This document shows, in pieces, positions 43,715-55,564 of a stretch of 64,000 nt of DNA. The position numbers and the translations under genes were made by a program. The DNA is taken from NCBI RefSeq assembly GCF_030704535.1, contig NC_081819.1, forward strand, positions 22,726,001-22,790,000. Direction: 5' to 3'. The DNA comes from Vitis vinifera. Its lineage: Eukaryota > Streptophyta > Magnoliopsida > Vitales > Vitaceae. The stretch's first letter is position 1; each line of letters opens with the position of its first letter. Below the pieces are notes generated by a model that had not been told where the DNA came from, ran no database searches, and worked only from the letters and a program-made list of their open reading frames with translations.

Positions 43715-45937
43715 ATTGTGTTCTAATCTTAGGCAGCTCAAGTGATTTCCAATTGATTTAATCTGTTGAAATGTATGTAATTTTGTAAAAACTCATATTG
43801 CTATGCACTTGATGCAAATTATGCAATGATGTCAAATTCCATATCATTTTACATACTACCCAAAATAAGCCTGTTTTGTTTTTTCTTTTCATGTCTTCTT
43901 TCACAGTGAACTTGGGTTTCAATTTTGTATTAAACATTATTGTTTTGTGGTGCCACATAAGTATATAGGTACTTATACGTGTGCTTACAATTTTCTATAT
44001 GTGTATATGCTGCATATGTATTATTTGTCTAGGTTTGTACGTGTGCGTGACAATGAGAAATTATCCAGAGTATAATAGTGGGGAAAAAAACTGAGAAAAA
44101 AACATTTAAAAATGAAAACAAAAACAATCATAAAAAAACCTACATGAAACCTATCTTGGTGAACCATGGATGGACAAGTTTTGTTTAGGTTTACAAGAGT
44201 GTTGAGAGAACTTAAAGAAGTGGAAGATGAGGTGTACTTAACATTTGAGTGAAGTTACGATATTTAGGTTTAAATGGGGTATATACTTGTATTTTTTTAG
44301 TTTTATTTATGATCTTGTAATAATTTTTTGAAGGGTGAATTTGTTGTTAAAATGAAATGGAACCAGTAATTTTTGGATTTTAGTAACATATTCCTTACAT
44401 AGCTTTGTTTGATTCTTGGAAAATTTGGAAAAAAATATGAAGGAAACAAAATAAAGAGGAATAATAAAAGGAAAGAGAAATGGAAGGAAAATAAAAAAAT
44501 ATAGTTGAAGTTAATAAATTATTTTTATATATTACTTTAAACTCATTTAATTTGGTTTTTTTTCTTTTATGTGAAGATTAAATATTCTAAAAATATATCA
44601 ATTTTTAATTAATTTGTTGTTTTTTTTATTTTTGTAAAGATTAAATATTCTAAAAATATATCAATTTTTAATTAATTTGAATTATATTTGATTTTCTTTT
44701 ATCTTTTATATATTGAAATCAAATATGAGAAAAATCATTTTCCTTTTAACTCTTTTTGTTCCTCAGTACTTTTGGGAACTAAACATAGCATAAATGATAA
44801 CACTCTAGTTGTCAAATAGAAATCTCTTTTTGCATTCTTGTTAATGTGTATTAAAGAAAAATCTTCAACAGAAATTGAGTAACTGAAATAGATATTAATT
44901 CCACCCACTTGAAGATGGTCACTACACTGGTAGTAATCTTCTGGGGGTCAAGTCTTTGAAGGAGAACGAGCACCTTTACTTTCAAGTTTAGCACAAATTT
45001 CGAGAACATACAATTTAAAAAGGCGTATCTTCAATTAAGTTTGTTTTAAAATGGGAAAATTTCAATTTTGACTCAAATTTCCTGAAAATTTATTGGATTG
45101 GTAGTGAGAGATCTTCAATCAGTTTGTTTTCAGAGAAAATGTTGAAAGAGCATTCCTCCAGTTTTTTCAGAGGGAAAGCTGAAGCGTGAGAAGAAAAAAA
45201 GAATCAAGAACTCAGTAGAGTTAAAACGGTTATTCTGATTCTTCAACTTAGGCACTTTTGTCTTTCTAAAAATCCATTCAATATTCCGCCCTTTCCACCA
45301 ACTCAATTACCTTACAGATGCTTCTGATATAATTTGTCCAAGGCAAATTAACTGGGTAAAGAAATGAACTGGGAAAAGAATTAGGGAAATCCATTGCTTG
45401 GCATGAAAGAACAGAAAAAGGAAAATGCCAACATGGATAGGATAGGGCATGTTGGGAAACATGCATATTTTAGACCAAGGGATCATTTCATTCATTGATT
45501 CTATTCATTCACATTGACTCAATTACTTCAAATATTTCCAACCTATATGAATAAATACATTTCTTGATTTACCCAACCTGGAAAAAGTTAGGCTATATAA
45601 GAATTTTTTGGCTGATGATTTGGTATGATTAGACCTGTATCTGATTCTGTTGAATACGGTATTGAGAATGGAATTAGTATGAAGCTGGGAATGAAGTTTG
45701 GTGTTAGAATAAAGAAATGGACAGGAACTTGTGCCTCGTCTCAAAAGAAAGGGATCTCCATTGTTGGTCATCAAAGGAAAGAATTGGGAAAGGAAGAAGG
45801 CTTCCCACTCCTTCATTCTTAAGGAGGAGAATCCTGGGCTGTGGAGTCCAAACAAATCATCTTCCTTCTCTTTGGAGCACAAGGGCTTCCTTTGCCTCTT
45901 GTTTGCACCCAGAGAGAGAAGGGTTGTGAAAAAAGAA
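43715..45937. other. Intergenic region with CNL 5' flank at its right end
   Basis: No gene. A 62-bp direct duplication containing GATTAAATATTCTAAAAATA occurs near 44577 and 44639. From about 45650 the text resembles CNL leader sequence (CAAGGGCTTCCTTTGCCTCT near 45880; a similar copy precedes the relic at 59.1 kb). Confidence 0.45.
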
Positions 45938-47242
45938 ATGGCAGAAAGCAGTGTTACGTTCTTCCTGGAGAAATTGAGCAAGTTGGTTGTATAAGAAGCT
46001 TCTCTATTGGGAGAAGTAGAAGGCCAGGTGAAGCTGCTGCAAAATGAGCTGAAATGGATGCGCCTCTTCCTGAAGGGTGCGGATTCAAAATGCATGTACG
46101 ATGAAAGAATCAAGCTGTGGGTGGAGCCGATCAGAGAGGTAGCCCATGATGCTGAAGATCTCATCGATGAGTTCATCTTCAACATGGAATATTATTTGTG
46201 TCATGTCTCCCAGTGAAAAAGAAAAAAAAAAGAAATGAAAGAGATTGGAGAGGCTAAGCTTGGTAGGAAGCTTTGTGAATTCCTGAAGCACAAGAAGTGC
46301 TTGGTAGTTATGGATGATACATGGAGCAGCTTGCTCAATGATGAAATTGCTCTGCATGCCACCAATTCACAAGCATTTATCCATAACCTTGGTTTTATGG
46401 ATAAGGATGAGAGTTGGCAGCTCTTTCTCAAGAAAACATTTGGAGGGAGAAGTACAACTTCGACAACTTCGACTTTTTGAGGTACATGAAAACATTGATT
46501 TCACATTTCGTCTTTCTTTGGCTTATCATTCATCAACATCTTACTATTCACAACTTCGATCTTTGGTTTTATGTTGAGAACTTTTACCAAAAACAAAAAA
46601 AAAGTTAGGAATCTTTGCAAGAGCATATTAAATTACTTATGTTTTGGACCTAAGTGAAACATATAATTGTTATATGCTCCCAGGGGGAATAGGAGAACTC
46701 ATCCACCGAGATTCTTGTGCATGAAGGGATGTCACAAAGTAGTGCTTTCATCATCCACATATAAAGATTGGTTAGGGCATGTTTGGAAATGGTATTAAAA
46801 ATAGTTTTTGTTCGTTAGAATATAAAATAAAAAAATATGTTAAACAATCAAAAATTATTTTTTGTTTTCTGTTTTTAAAAATAAAAAAATAGTATTTTCA
46901 AAAAACATCTTTTAATTATTGTTATTTTTTTGTTTGTATTTGTTTTTTGAAGATTATTTTAAAAAATAGGTATATAAATATGTAAAATAATTAAAAATAA
47001 AACATTAAATATACAAATTATTTTTAAAAATATTAAAAATATTTTAGGTATCAAATAATAATTTTCAAAAACTATTCTAAAAAATTATTTTTTAGAATCA
47101 TTTTTGAAAATAGTTACTAGGCTCTTAGCCTGCAAAGTCCTAGAGGTGTGTTCCTAATCTAGTTTATTCAATTTGCAAATTGAAGCAATTGTGATATCTA
47201 AATTGTCATTATGGCAAGGTTTGAAGCCAATCCAAAATAAGT
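45938..47242 (+). pseudogene. CNL pseudogene with three large deletions and a MITE insertion
   Basis: ATG at 45938 opens MAESSVTFFLEKLSKLVV, but codon 19 is TAA (45992). The coiled coil continues to EDLIDEFIFNME, then jumps to KEMKEIGEAKLGRK, so roughly 160 residues including the P-loop are gone. Kinase-2 survives as LVVMDDTW. A second deletion removes RNBS-B (WSS joined to NDEIALHA). A third removes GLPLA, RNBS-D and MHD (KKTFGGRSTTS joined to the EVHENIDF region). LRR remnants run to 46771, are interrupted by a MITE, and resume at 47128-47242. No functional product is possible. Confidence 0.92.
46775..47124. mobile_element. PIF/Harbinger-like (Tourist) MITE, about 350 bp
   Basis: It splits the LRR text of the pseudogene exactly between GGTTA and GCCTGCAAAG; intact paralogues read straight through. 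TTA flanks both sides (46772-46774, 47125-47127), the PIF/Harbinger duplication. The ends GGGCATGTTTGG and, inverted, GAGCCTAGTAAC are only partly matching, so the termini have decayed. Confidence 0.65.
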
Positions 47243-48015
47243 AACTCGCCATAGATGCCTTTTTTTCTTCCCTATATTTATTCCCACTATATGAATTTTT
47301 AAACCTTTTTGCTTTTGCTTTTTTCGTAAAGGAATGAAATCATTATTTTATTCATAAAATGATAAAAGTAAACAGTTCACACTAATCTAAAAATGACCAG
47401 TATATCCCATTACTCACCTTTATATCTTCTTTTAAGAAGATTTATTCATCCCTAGGAGGGTCCTCCTTTATATTATTTTACTTTTATATATACTTTTTTT
47501 TTATAATCTTTATTTACCAATCTTGGACCAACGGTTCAGATCCACTTTTATCATCATCATTTTTTAATTATTAAAAAAACATTTAAACGTGACAACATTT
47601 ATTTTCTATTTCTTTGGAAATCACGAGAGTATAAGTTTATATTACTTTGATAAGGAGGAATCCATGTCACTTTGTCAAAGAAAACTTTGTCTGTCCACAT
47701 GAGAGCAATTATCGGAAAAGGGTCTAATAAATTTTAAAATTAATTTTAAAAATAATTTTAAACTCAAACACTTATCCTATTAATATAAAAAATTCATGAT
47801 TAAAAATGGATTACCATTTTTGTATTCTAAGATTATGTTTTTCGAAATTTATTATTAAGTAAATACATTTGAATTCAAACAAGACTTGAAAAGCCCGCTG
47901 TCTCCATTCTCTCTTTGAATGGGACTTCTTAACTTCAAATACATTTTCCAGCAATCGGGAACCCGCCGTGTTAAGATTGCATTAACAAGTTTTCTTTCTG
48001 AAGAGTAGCTCAAAA
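47243..48015 (+). promoter_or_regulatory. 5' flank of the CNL at 48016
   Basis: The last 120 bp (CCATTCTCTCTTTGAATGGG, ACATTTTCCAGCAATCGG, AGATTGCATTAACAAGTTTT) match the leader of the relic at 17690. The GACCCACCTTTACTTTTTA motif was not found here. Confidence 0.45.
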
Positions 48016-50771
48016 ATGGCAGAAGGCACTGTTACCTTCTTTGCGGAGAAGTTGAGCAACTTGATTTTACAGGAAGCTTCTGTATTTGGGCAAGTAGAAG
48101 GTCAGATAAAGCTGCTGCGCAACGAGCTCGAGTGGATGCGCCTCTTCCTGAAGGATGCGGATTCAAAGCGCATATACGACGAAAGAATCAAGCTGTGGGT
48201 GAATCAGATTAGAAACGCAACCCATGATGCTGAAGATGTCATCGACGAATTCATCCTCAACATGGATCATCGCCAGCGAAGACTCAACACCCTCAAGTTC
48301 CTCAAGTGCCTACCTGCTTGCGTAGGATTCGCCGACAAGTTACCCTTCATCCACGAGCTTGACAGTCGTGTGAAAGATATAAATGTGATGATTGGAGCGA
48401 TTATGGCTAATAGATCCAAGTATGGTCTTGGAGATCTAGTGGCTTCCAGCTCATCCACGACTGATCAGGTTGCGGCGCACAAGGAGAAGCGGCCCCCAGT
48501 TGTTGAAGAGAGCGATGTAGTGGGGATCGAAGATGGCATCGAAGAGGTGAAGCAGATGCTGATGAAGGAAGAGACGCGGAGATCAGTGGTGTCCATCGTG
48601 GGGATGGGCGGCCTAGGCAAGACAACTTTCGCCAAGAAAGTTTATAATCAAAGGGATGTCCAACAACACTTTGATTGTAAAGCTTGGGTTTATGTGTCTC
48701 AAGAGTTCAGAGCAAGAGAAATTTTGCTCGATATTGCCAATCATTTTATGTCTCTCAGTGAAAAAGAAAAAGAGATGAGAGAGAGTGAGCTTGGCGAGAA
48801 GCTTTGTGAATACCTGAAGGAGAAGAAGTACTTGATAGTCATGGATGATGTATGGAGCAGTGAAGTTTGGAGTCGCTTGCGCTCACATCTTCCTGAGGCC
48901 AAGGATGGGAGCAAAGTTTTGATCACTACTCGTAATAAAGAAATCGCTCTGCAGGCCACTTCACAAGCATTTATCTATGAACTTCGTCTCATGAATGATG
49001 ATGAGAGTTGGCAGCTTTTTCTCAAAAAAACTTTTCAAGGAACAAGCACACCTCATACTCTAAGTAGGGAGTTAGAGGAACCGGGAAAGAAAATTGTGGC
49101 AAAATGCAAAGGTTTGCCTCTTGCGGTTGTGGTCTTAGGAGGCTTACTGTCCACAAAAGAGAAGACAAAACCATCATGGGAGAAAGTGCTTGCAAGTATT
49201 GAGTGGTATCTGGATCAAGGCCCTGAATCGTGCATGGGAATTCTTGCTTTAAGTTACAATGACTTGCCCTATTACTTGAAGTCTTGTTTTCTTTATTGTG
49301 GGATTTTTCCAGAGGATTCTGAGATTAAGGCAAGTAAGTTGATCCGTTTGTGGCTGGCTGAAGGCTTTATACAGAGAAGGGGAAAAGAAACACTGGAAGA
49401 CATAGCCGAAGACTACATGCACGAGTTGATCCATAGAAGTTTGATTCAAGTGGCTAAACGAAGGGTAGATGGAGAAGTGGAGTCTTGTCGCATGCATGAT
49501 CTCCTTCGAGACCTTGCTGTTTTAGAGGCCAAGGATGCAAATTTTTTTGAGGTACATGAAAACATTGATTTCACATTCCCTATTAGTGTTCGTCGGCTTG
49601 TCATTCATCAAAATCTCATGAAGAAGAACATTTCTCAATGCTTGCATAATTCACAACTCAGATCTTTGGTTTCATTTAGTGAAACTAAAGGAAAAAAAAG
49701 TTGGAGATATTTACAAGAGCATATTAAATTACTTACTGTTTTGGAGCTAGGAAATACAAATATGCTTCCAAGGGATATAGGAGAATTCATTCACTTGAAA
49801 TGCTTGTGCATAAATGGATATGGTAGAGTAACGCTTCCATCGTCCATTTGTAGACTGGTTAATCTGCAGAGTCTTGACTTAGGAGATCAGTATGGCAGTA
49901 TACCATATTCAATTTGGAAATTGCAGCAATTGAGACATCTAAATTGTTGGAATTGCAAGATTTCTGGCCAATCCAAAACAAGCAAGTGTGTGAATGGTTA
50001 TTTGGGTGTGGAACAACTCACTAACCTTCAAACATTAGCCTTAACGGGGGGAGTTGGTTGGAGGGAGATGGCCTAGGAAAATTAACCCAACTTAGGAAAT
50101 TGCGATTAGGTGGGTTGTTTACTCCCTATCTGAAGAAGGGGTTTTTTGAGTCCATTACTAAATTAACTGCTCTTCAAACCTTGGCTTTGAGCATTGAAAA
50201 GTATTCAAAGAAAAGATTGTTAAATCATCTTGGATTAGAGTGGCAGAAGAATGTCATTGAGGAGAAAACATTATTCCCAGGACTTGAGCCTTTCTCATGC
50301 CACGCCTATCTTTATGAACTATGTTTGGTAGGGAAGTTGGAAAAATTACCGGAGCAATTTGAATTTTACCCTCCAAACCTCCTTCAACTCGATTTGTGGA
50401 AATGTGAGTTAAGAGATGATCCAATGATGATTCTAGAGAAGTTGCCATCATTGAGAATGCTTGGATTATATTTTGATGCTTATGTTGGAATAAAAATGAT
50501 ATGTTCTTCTGGAGGGTTCCTTCAACTTGAAAGATTATCATTGGTCGAATTAAAGAAATTGGAGGAACTGACAGTAGGGGAAGGAGCAATGAGTAGTCTG
50601 AAAACCCTACAAATTTTGAATTGTAATGAAATGAAAAAGCTTCCTCATGGATTGTTACAATTGACAAATCTTGAGAAACTATCATTGCTAGGGTCATGCC
50701 ACGAATCAATTGAAGAGATTGAAAAGGCCGGGGGAGAAGATTGGAATAAGCTTCGTAAAATCATGTGCTAA
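48016..50771 (+). pseudogene. CNL gene broken by one base in the LRR region
   Basis: ATG at 48016 gives an open frame of 686 residues to TAG 50074-50076. It contains the coiled coil (EDVID 73-77), P-loop GMGGLGKTT (196-204), kinase-2 LIVMDDVW (273-280), RNBS-B GSKVLITTR (298-306), GLPLA (366-370), canonical MHD (493-495) and the first LRRs. At a run of six G (50046-50051) one base is missing relative to paralogues, where the text encodes GSWLEGDGLGKLTQL. The remaining LRRs continue in the other frame to TAA 50769-50771. If real, the product is a CNL lacking about 235 LRR residues; if a homopolymer error, the gene is intact. Confidence 0.9.
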
Positions 50772-53560
50772 AGCTTATTTTAAGCTTAAAGAAGCTTAGA
50801 CATGTCAATTACCATATTCCTAAAAGGCCGGGGGGCAACTTCAGCTGTGTCTACAAAGAAGGCCTTCCTTGGTTTCATGTTTTGGAATTTGCCACCCACA
50901 TTCTCACAAGTACCGGAGAGATGAAGGCCATGTGTCGTGGTTGCTCGTTCTCAAGTATGTTTGTTTTTAATTTCTTTTTTGTTCCTACTTTGCAGTAGTT
51001 TTCAAATTTGTATATTTTTCTTGTTTTTAATTTTTGAAGTGATGAAATTTCATAAGTTTGTCTTGAAATGAAATGATTTATGGATATTGAATCTCAATTT
51101 CCTTTTTATTTGTTTTCATTTAATCATGCATTATTTTTGTCTTTGGCCAGAATTCTCTTTTAATGTATAGGAGGATAAGTCGTACAACAAATTTCTAAAC
51201 CTATGGATTATAAAAGCGCCACACCTATTCTTTTTGTTTTTTTCAAAATTTTTATTTTTTATTTATAATTCAACCAAGGAATAAAAAATTAAATACTATA
51301 ATAACAATAAATATTATTTTTATACTAAATTCAATAAGAATTAAAAAGAAAAAAAAATTATTTATATTTCTTTATTGTTGGGTTTATTTTTGTATTCGTG
51401 TTTTCAAGAACCCATTGAAATGAGTTATTCCTAAGCACGAGTTGGGCCCATGTGCGGATTGAAATATGGTTATGCTTTTGCTTGGACCTGGGCCACTAAT
51501 TTTAAGCCCAATTGTGTTCAGCCCAACACAGTTAACCACAATTCTTGTTTGGGTTGAGTGGTTTCAGCGGATGTGATGTTATGTAATGCAAATTGCCATA
51601 TTATATAAAATAAAAAATATTTATTTGACGTATTATTTAATAACAATACGTTCTAAAATTTTTTGGTTTTGCTTCATAGACATTCTAATAAAGTAATGTT
51701 CATTTTTTTTTCCTTTATTTCCTATGATATATAGCTTTTAGAAAATTTAATTTCCTTGCCATGAATCTCTCTACATTGATATACATATATATACACACAA
51801 TTTTTTTATATTATAATTTGTAAATAAATTCAATTTTTTTAAATATTATGCTAGAATTATTATATAAATTTTCATTATTTTGTAAGCAATCCTAATCAAA
51901 CAATTAAATACGATAAAAAAAAAATCAAAATATTAAACTTTCATCAAATGGTAGAAGAAGAATCTTATATAAATTCCACTTAGGCAATCCATTTAATTAA
52001 ATATAACTAAAGAAAAAAAATTTTAATTGGAATTTAAATTTGGTAATTTCCACTAGGGTATGGTCACTTCCTTTCATCGTTTTGTACAAAATCGGAATTG
52101 ATGTGGTTGCATATAATTTTCCTGATATTTTTGCATTAATTTCTTGGGTTTGTTTCTACAAATTAATCATCGATCCTTGATTTATATACTTCTAAATAAA
52201 TAATCTAATAATGTTATTCTTATCAAATTAATAATTCAATAAATCCATTAATCTCTAACTTACGTGGACATCAATTGTAGGTTTTATTTATTCATTTTCT
52301 TCATTTTTTTTCTGAGAATGATCTAGTCTTTATTTTATTAATTTTCAAAAAAGATCAAAGTAATTCCGGTAAAAGAATTTTTAGTCTTTAGCAATCTTAT
52401 GAATAACAAAAATGTTGTATTAGTAAACACCAACTTCCTCGAACAAATCAAAAAGAAAAATTGTGAGGTAGGTGACACTAGAAGTAACATGGAATGCTAT
52501 CTTGAGCTCCATATAAATATTCTTATCTTACGCACATTTAATATATTAATTATACATGAAAAAAATAAAAAAAATAAAAAAAAACTTGAAAAAAAAGAAA
52601 GAAATAAAAATTGTATTCATTGACATGTTGGTGCTGGCCTTTAGGGAGAAACCAAAAGAACAAATTTGATGTGGATGGCATTGTGACAATTGACGTGGTC
52701 TATCATTTTTTCAAGAGGTCATATGTAAAACTTATTTAGGTTAAAAACAAAAACTACAAATTATTTTAGTTTTCAAGTCAAATCTTTTCTTTTTATTACA
52801 ATAAATTAAAATTATAAATTATGAAAAATTAATACATCATTGAAATTTTTTTCAGCAAGGTCATAATCTAGTTCACAGCTAAATTTGAATTAAGATTTTT
52901 AAAATAAAGAGGTCACAAATGAATTCCATGTAAATAATCCAAACATGCATATACTAATTATATGAAAATAGAATAATAAAAATGTTGAGGTAGGTGACAC
53001 GAAGAAGTGTGCAATCTATATCGTGAACTCCATGTAAATAATTGCATACATACATATCTAATATATATTAGTAATTGAATGTTAAAATAAATAAAATTAA
53101 TGAATAAAATAAAACTTAATTTTTTTTAAAAAAAACCTTTAAAAGTTGTATTCATTGACAAGTTGTGGATGGTGATCATCTTATAGGATAAATAAAAAAG
53201 ATAAGGACAAATTTGAGGTAGGTGACATAGTGACAATTGGCCTGATTTATCATTTCTAGGTTAAAAAATGACCTCAATTTCTACTTAGACAAGGAGAACA
53301 TGACTCAGATTTATTTAAGTCAAGCTCACTTGATTACAAAAACACAAAAATGATAAAAAATAAATAAATAAATAAAATAAACAAAGAAAAAGATGTCTTA
53401 ACAAATTTGTATGTACATTAAATTACATGCGTTTTAGTCTACTGTCTACATACAACCATACCATAACCTTTGTTTAACTTATATGTACATTAAATAAATA
53501 TTGCAATACAATAACTAGAAATAAATTCGTGCATTTTGGTCTACCGTTTACCTATCACCA
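50772..53560. other. Intergenic region with a diverged duplication
   Basis: No gene found. A block with GAGGTAGGTGACAC at 52464 recurs near 52987, and its continuation (ACAAATTTGATGTGG...GTGACAATTG, about 52655) recurs near 53208; the period is about 530-550 bp. Confidence 0.45.
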
Positions 53561-53564
53561 TACT

Positions 53565-53790
53565 TGAACCTAATTGTGGGAGGCTTACGTTCGTCCAAGG
53601 ATACGGACAATGAGCCATCTAGCTTAAAGACCAAACATTTCTCAATGAGCCATCTCATTAACCAGAACATTTCTCAATGCCTACACAATTCACAACTCAG
53701 ATCTTTGGTTTTAGGTAGTCAAACTTTGAAAAAAATAAAATGGGGATCTTTACGAGTGCATATTAAATCACTTTGTTTTTCAAACTAAAA
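53565..53790 (+). pseudogene. CNL LRR-junction scrap
   Basis: A short open stretch reads NQNISQCLHNSQLRSLVLGS and then WGSLRVHIKSL, matching the region just after MHD in the gene at 48016 (KNISQCLHNSQLRSLV, then YLQEHIKLL). Nothing before or after it is CNL-like; the duplicated 5' flank of the next gene starts about 30 bp later. Confidence 0.82.
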
Positions 53791-54276
53791 GACTATTCCC
53801 AAGGATAGTTGTGCTTTTCAAAATTTTGTTGACTTTGATTGATTCAATTGATAAGTTTCGGTGTGGGTGTCACGTGATAAAACACATGGCTACAACAACC
53901 TTTGTGCAACACAGTTTGATTATATATATATATATATAACAAATTATAAAGTAATTATAATACTTTGTTGGTACGTGTTTTTCAAAATGTTGTTGACTTT
54001 GATTGTGTGGGTGTCGCGTGATAAGGTTGATACCAAAGGTAGATAGGGAGATGGCTCACATGCTTATGAGCATCTGGCACATGGCTTCAGCAACTTTCGT
54101 GCATCGTGTGGCACACTTTGATTATATATATATACAACAAATTATAAATTATAAATTATAATACTTTGTTGCAACTACAAATTAAATATTTCACCAAAAA
54201 CATTACCCAATGTATTTGTCGGGTAAATGCACGTGATCAAAAGTAATATCTAAATGGATAAATAAATTTTCCTTCT

Positions 54277-54337
54277 GTAATAATAATAATAATAATAATA
54301 ACAATAACAATAACAATAACAACAATAATAATAATAA
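54277..54337. repeat. (TAA)n/(ACA) compound microsatellite
   Basis: TAA units interrupted by AACAATAACAA units. This is the expanded counterpart of the array at 19130-19165. Confidence 0.88.
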
Positions 54338-55153
54338 GGGGATGCAGTTTTGATTAATCAATTATTAGATTTACTCTTCATGTTGAAGTCTTCTTCTTAA
54401 AAAAGTTTAATCAAGTCTAAAATTTTTAAAAATATTTAAATATTTAATCCTTCTTATTTAATATAAAAATAAAATTTTTATATAAAATTTTAAATAATAT
54501 TTATTACATTTGAATTTTCTTTATGTTTTCCATTCTTCTTCTTCTATCTCTTTATAAAGATACATAAACTCTCTTGCTTTTATATTTTTCTTGATAACCA
54601 ATCCAGAGAAAATAAAATAAAAAAATATTTTATTGATAGAAGAGCTTTCTTTTTCAGATTTTATTTTCTTTATCTTTTCTATTGATATTCATTACCAAGA
54701 CTTCGAACTCACCATTACTAGGTTAAACACACTACCATATGCAAGATTTTGTTATACTGATAAAGATTATTTTTTATTATCTACATCAATTATCTTCTCT
54801 TAAAATATTTCTTATTCTAATTGTTAATTTACATTTTATGCAATATTTTGACTCTGATTTGTCATACTTTAATTTTTCATTCAACTATACTCTTTCATGT
54901 ACATAAGACAATATTATTCCTTGATTTTTTTTTCTATTTTAAGAATTTTTTTTTCTATTTTTTTCCTTAACATCAAATGATTGAATAATTCAAATTGAGT
55001 TGATTAGTAATTTAGAATAAAGATGAAAACATGCTATTTTATTTTCAATCATAGAATAGGATATGGACCTATGCATCTTTACTTTCATTCGTTAGTTGAA
55101 TCTTGGGCAAAAGCAAATCTTATTACGTGAAATTGACCAAGGAAAGACTAAAG

Positions 55154-55180
55154 GTTGAAACCCACCTTTACTTTTTTTTA
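55154..55180 (+). promoter_or_regulatory. Recurrent CNL upstream motif
   Basis: GTTGAAACCCACCTTTACTT lies about 405 bp before the start codon at 55565. The greater distance than in the gene at 20246 is due to the inserted piece at 55241-55343. Confidence 0.5.
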
Positions 55181-55240
55181 TCTTTGAATTTCCTTGGCTC
55201 CCATTCACGAAACTTATCCTCAGACATGAAATGACCCTAG

Positions 55241-55343
55241 TGTTTGTTTTTTTGATTTTTTATGGAAAATAATTTATTTTCAGATTTTAAGTAATTTATT
55301 TTTTTATTTTATTTTATTTAAAATTAAGTAAAAAAACAAACAT
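55241..55343. mobile_element. Small MITE-like insertion in a CNL promoter
   Basis: About 100 bp absent from the otherwise matching flank of the gene at 20246. It begins TGTTTGTTTTTTT and ends AAAAAAACAAACA, an inverted repeat. A target duplication could not be fixed with certainty. Confidence 0.5.
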
Positions 55344-55564
55344 AACTTAGAGAAAAAATAGAGTCTAATGGGAAATAATTTTCCCTCCTCCTTTACTTAT
55401 TTTTGAATTGACATATGATGTGATACAGCTTTAGAAAAATCATTTCTGGGAAGACTATATTTGTGGGGTTGGATGAAATATTTAAAGGAATTGTTCGAAC
55501 CCAATCACACACCCGGAAGGAAGAAACCAAGTCTCATCGTCACTGTGGAGAAATTGTGAAGAAA

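Larger units (their letters stand above)
53820..55560 (+). repeat. Segmental duplication: CNL 5' flank (partner at 18830-20236)
   Basis: Same order of landmarks as its partner. It has a local tandem duplication of the GTTGACTTTGATTG...GTGTGGGTGTC(A/G)CGTGATAA block (53826 and 53992) and an inserted MITE-like piece at about 55241-55343. Confidence 0.8.
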
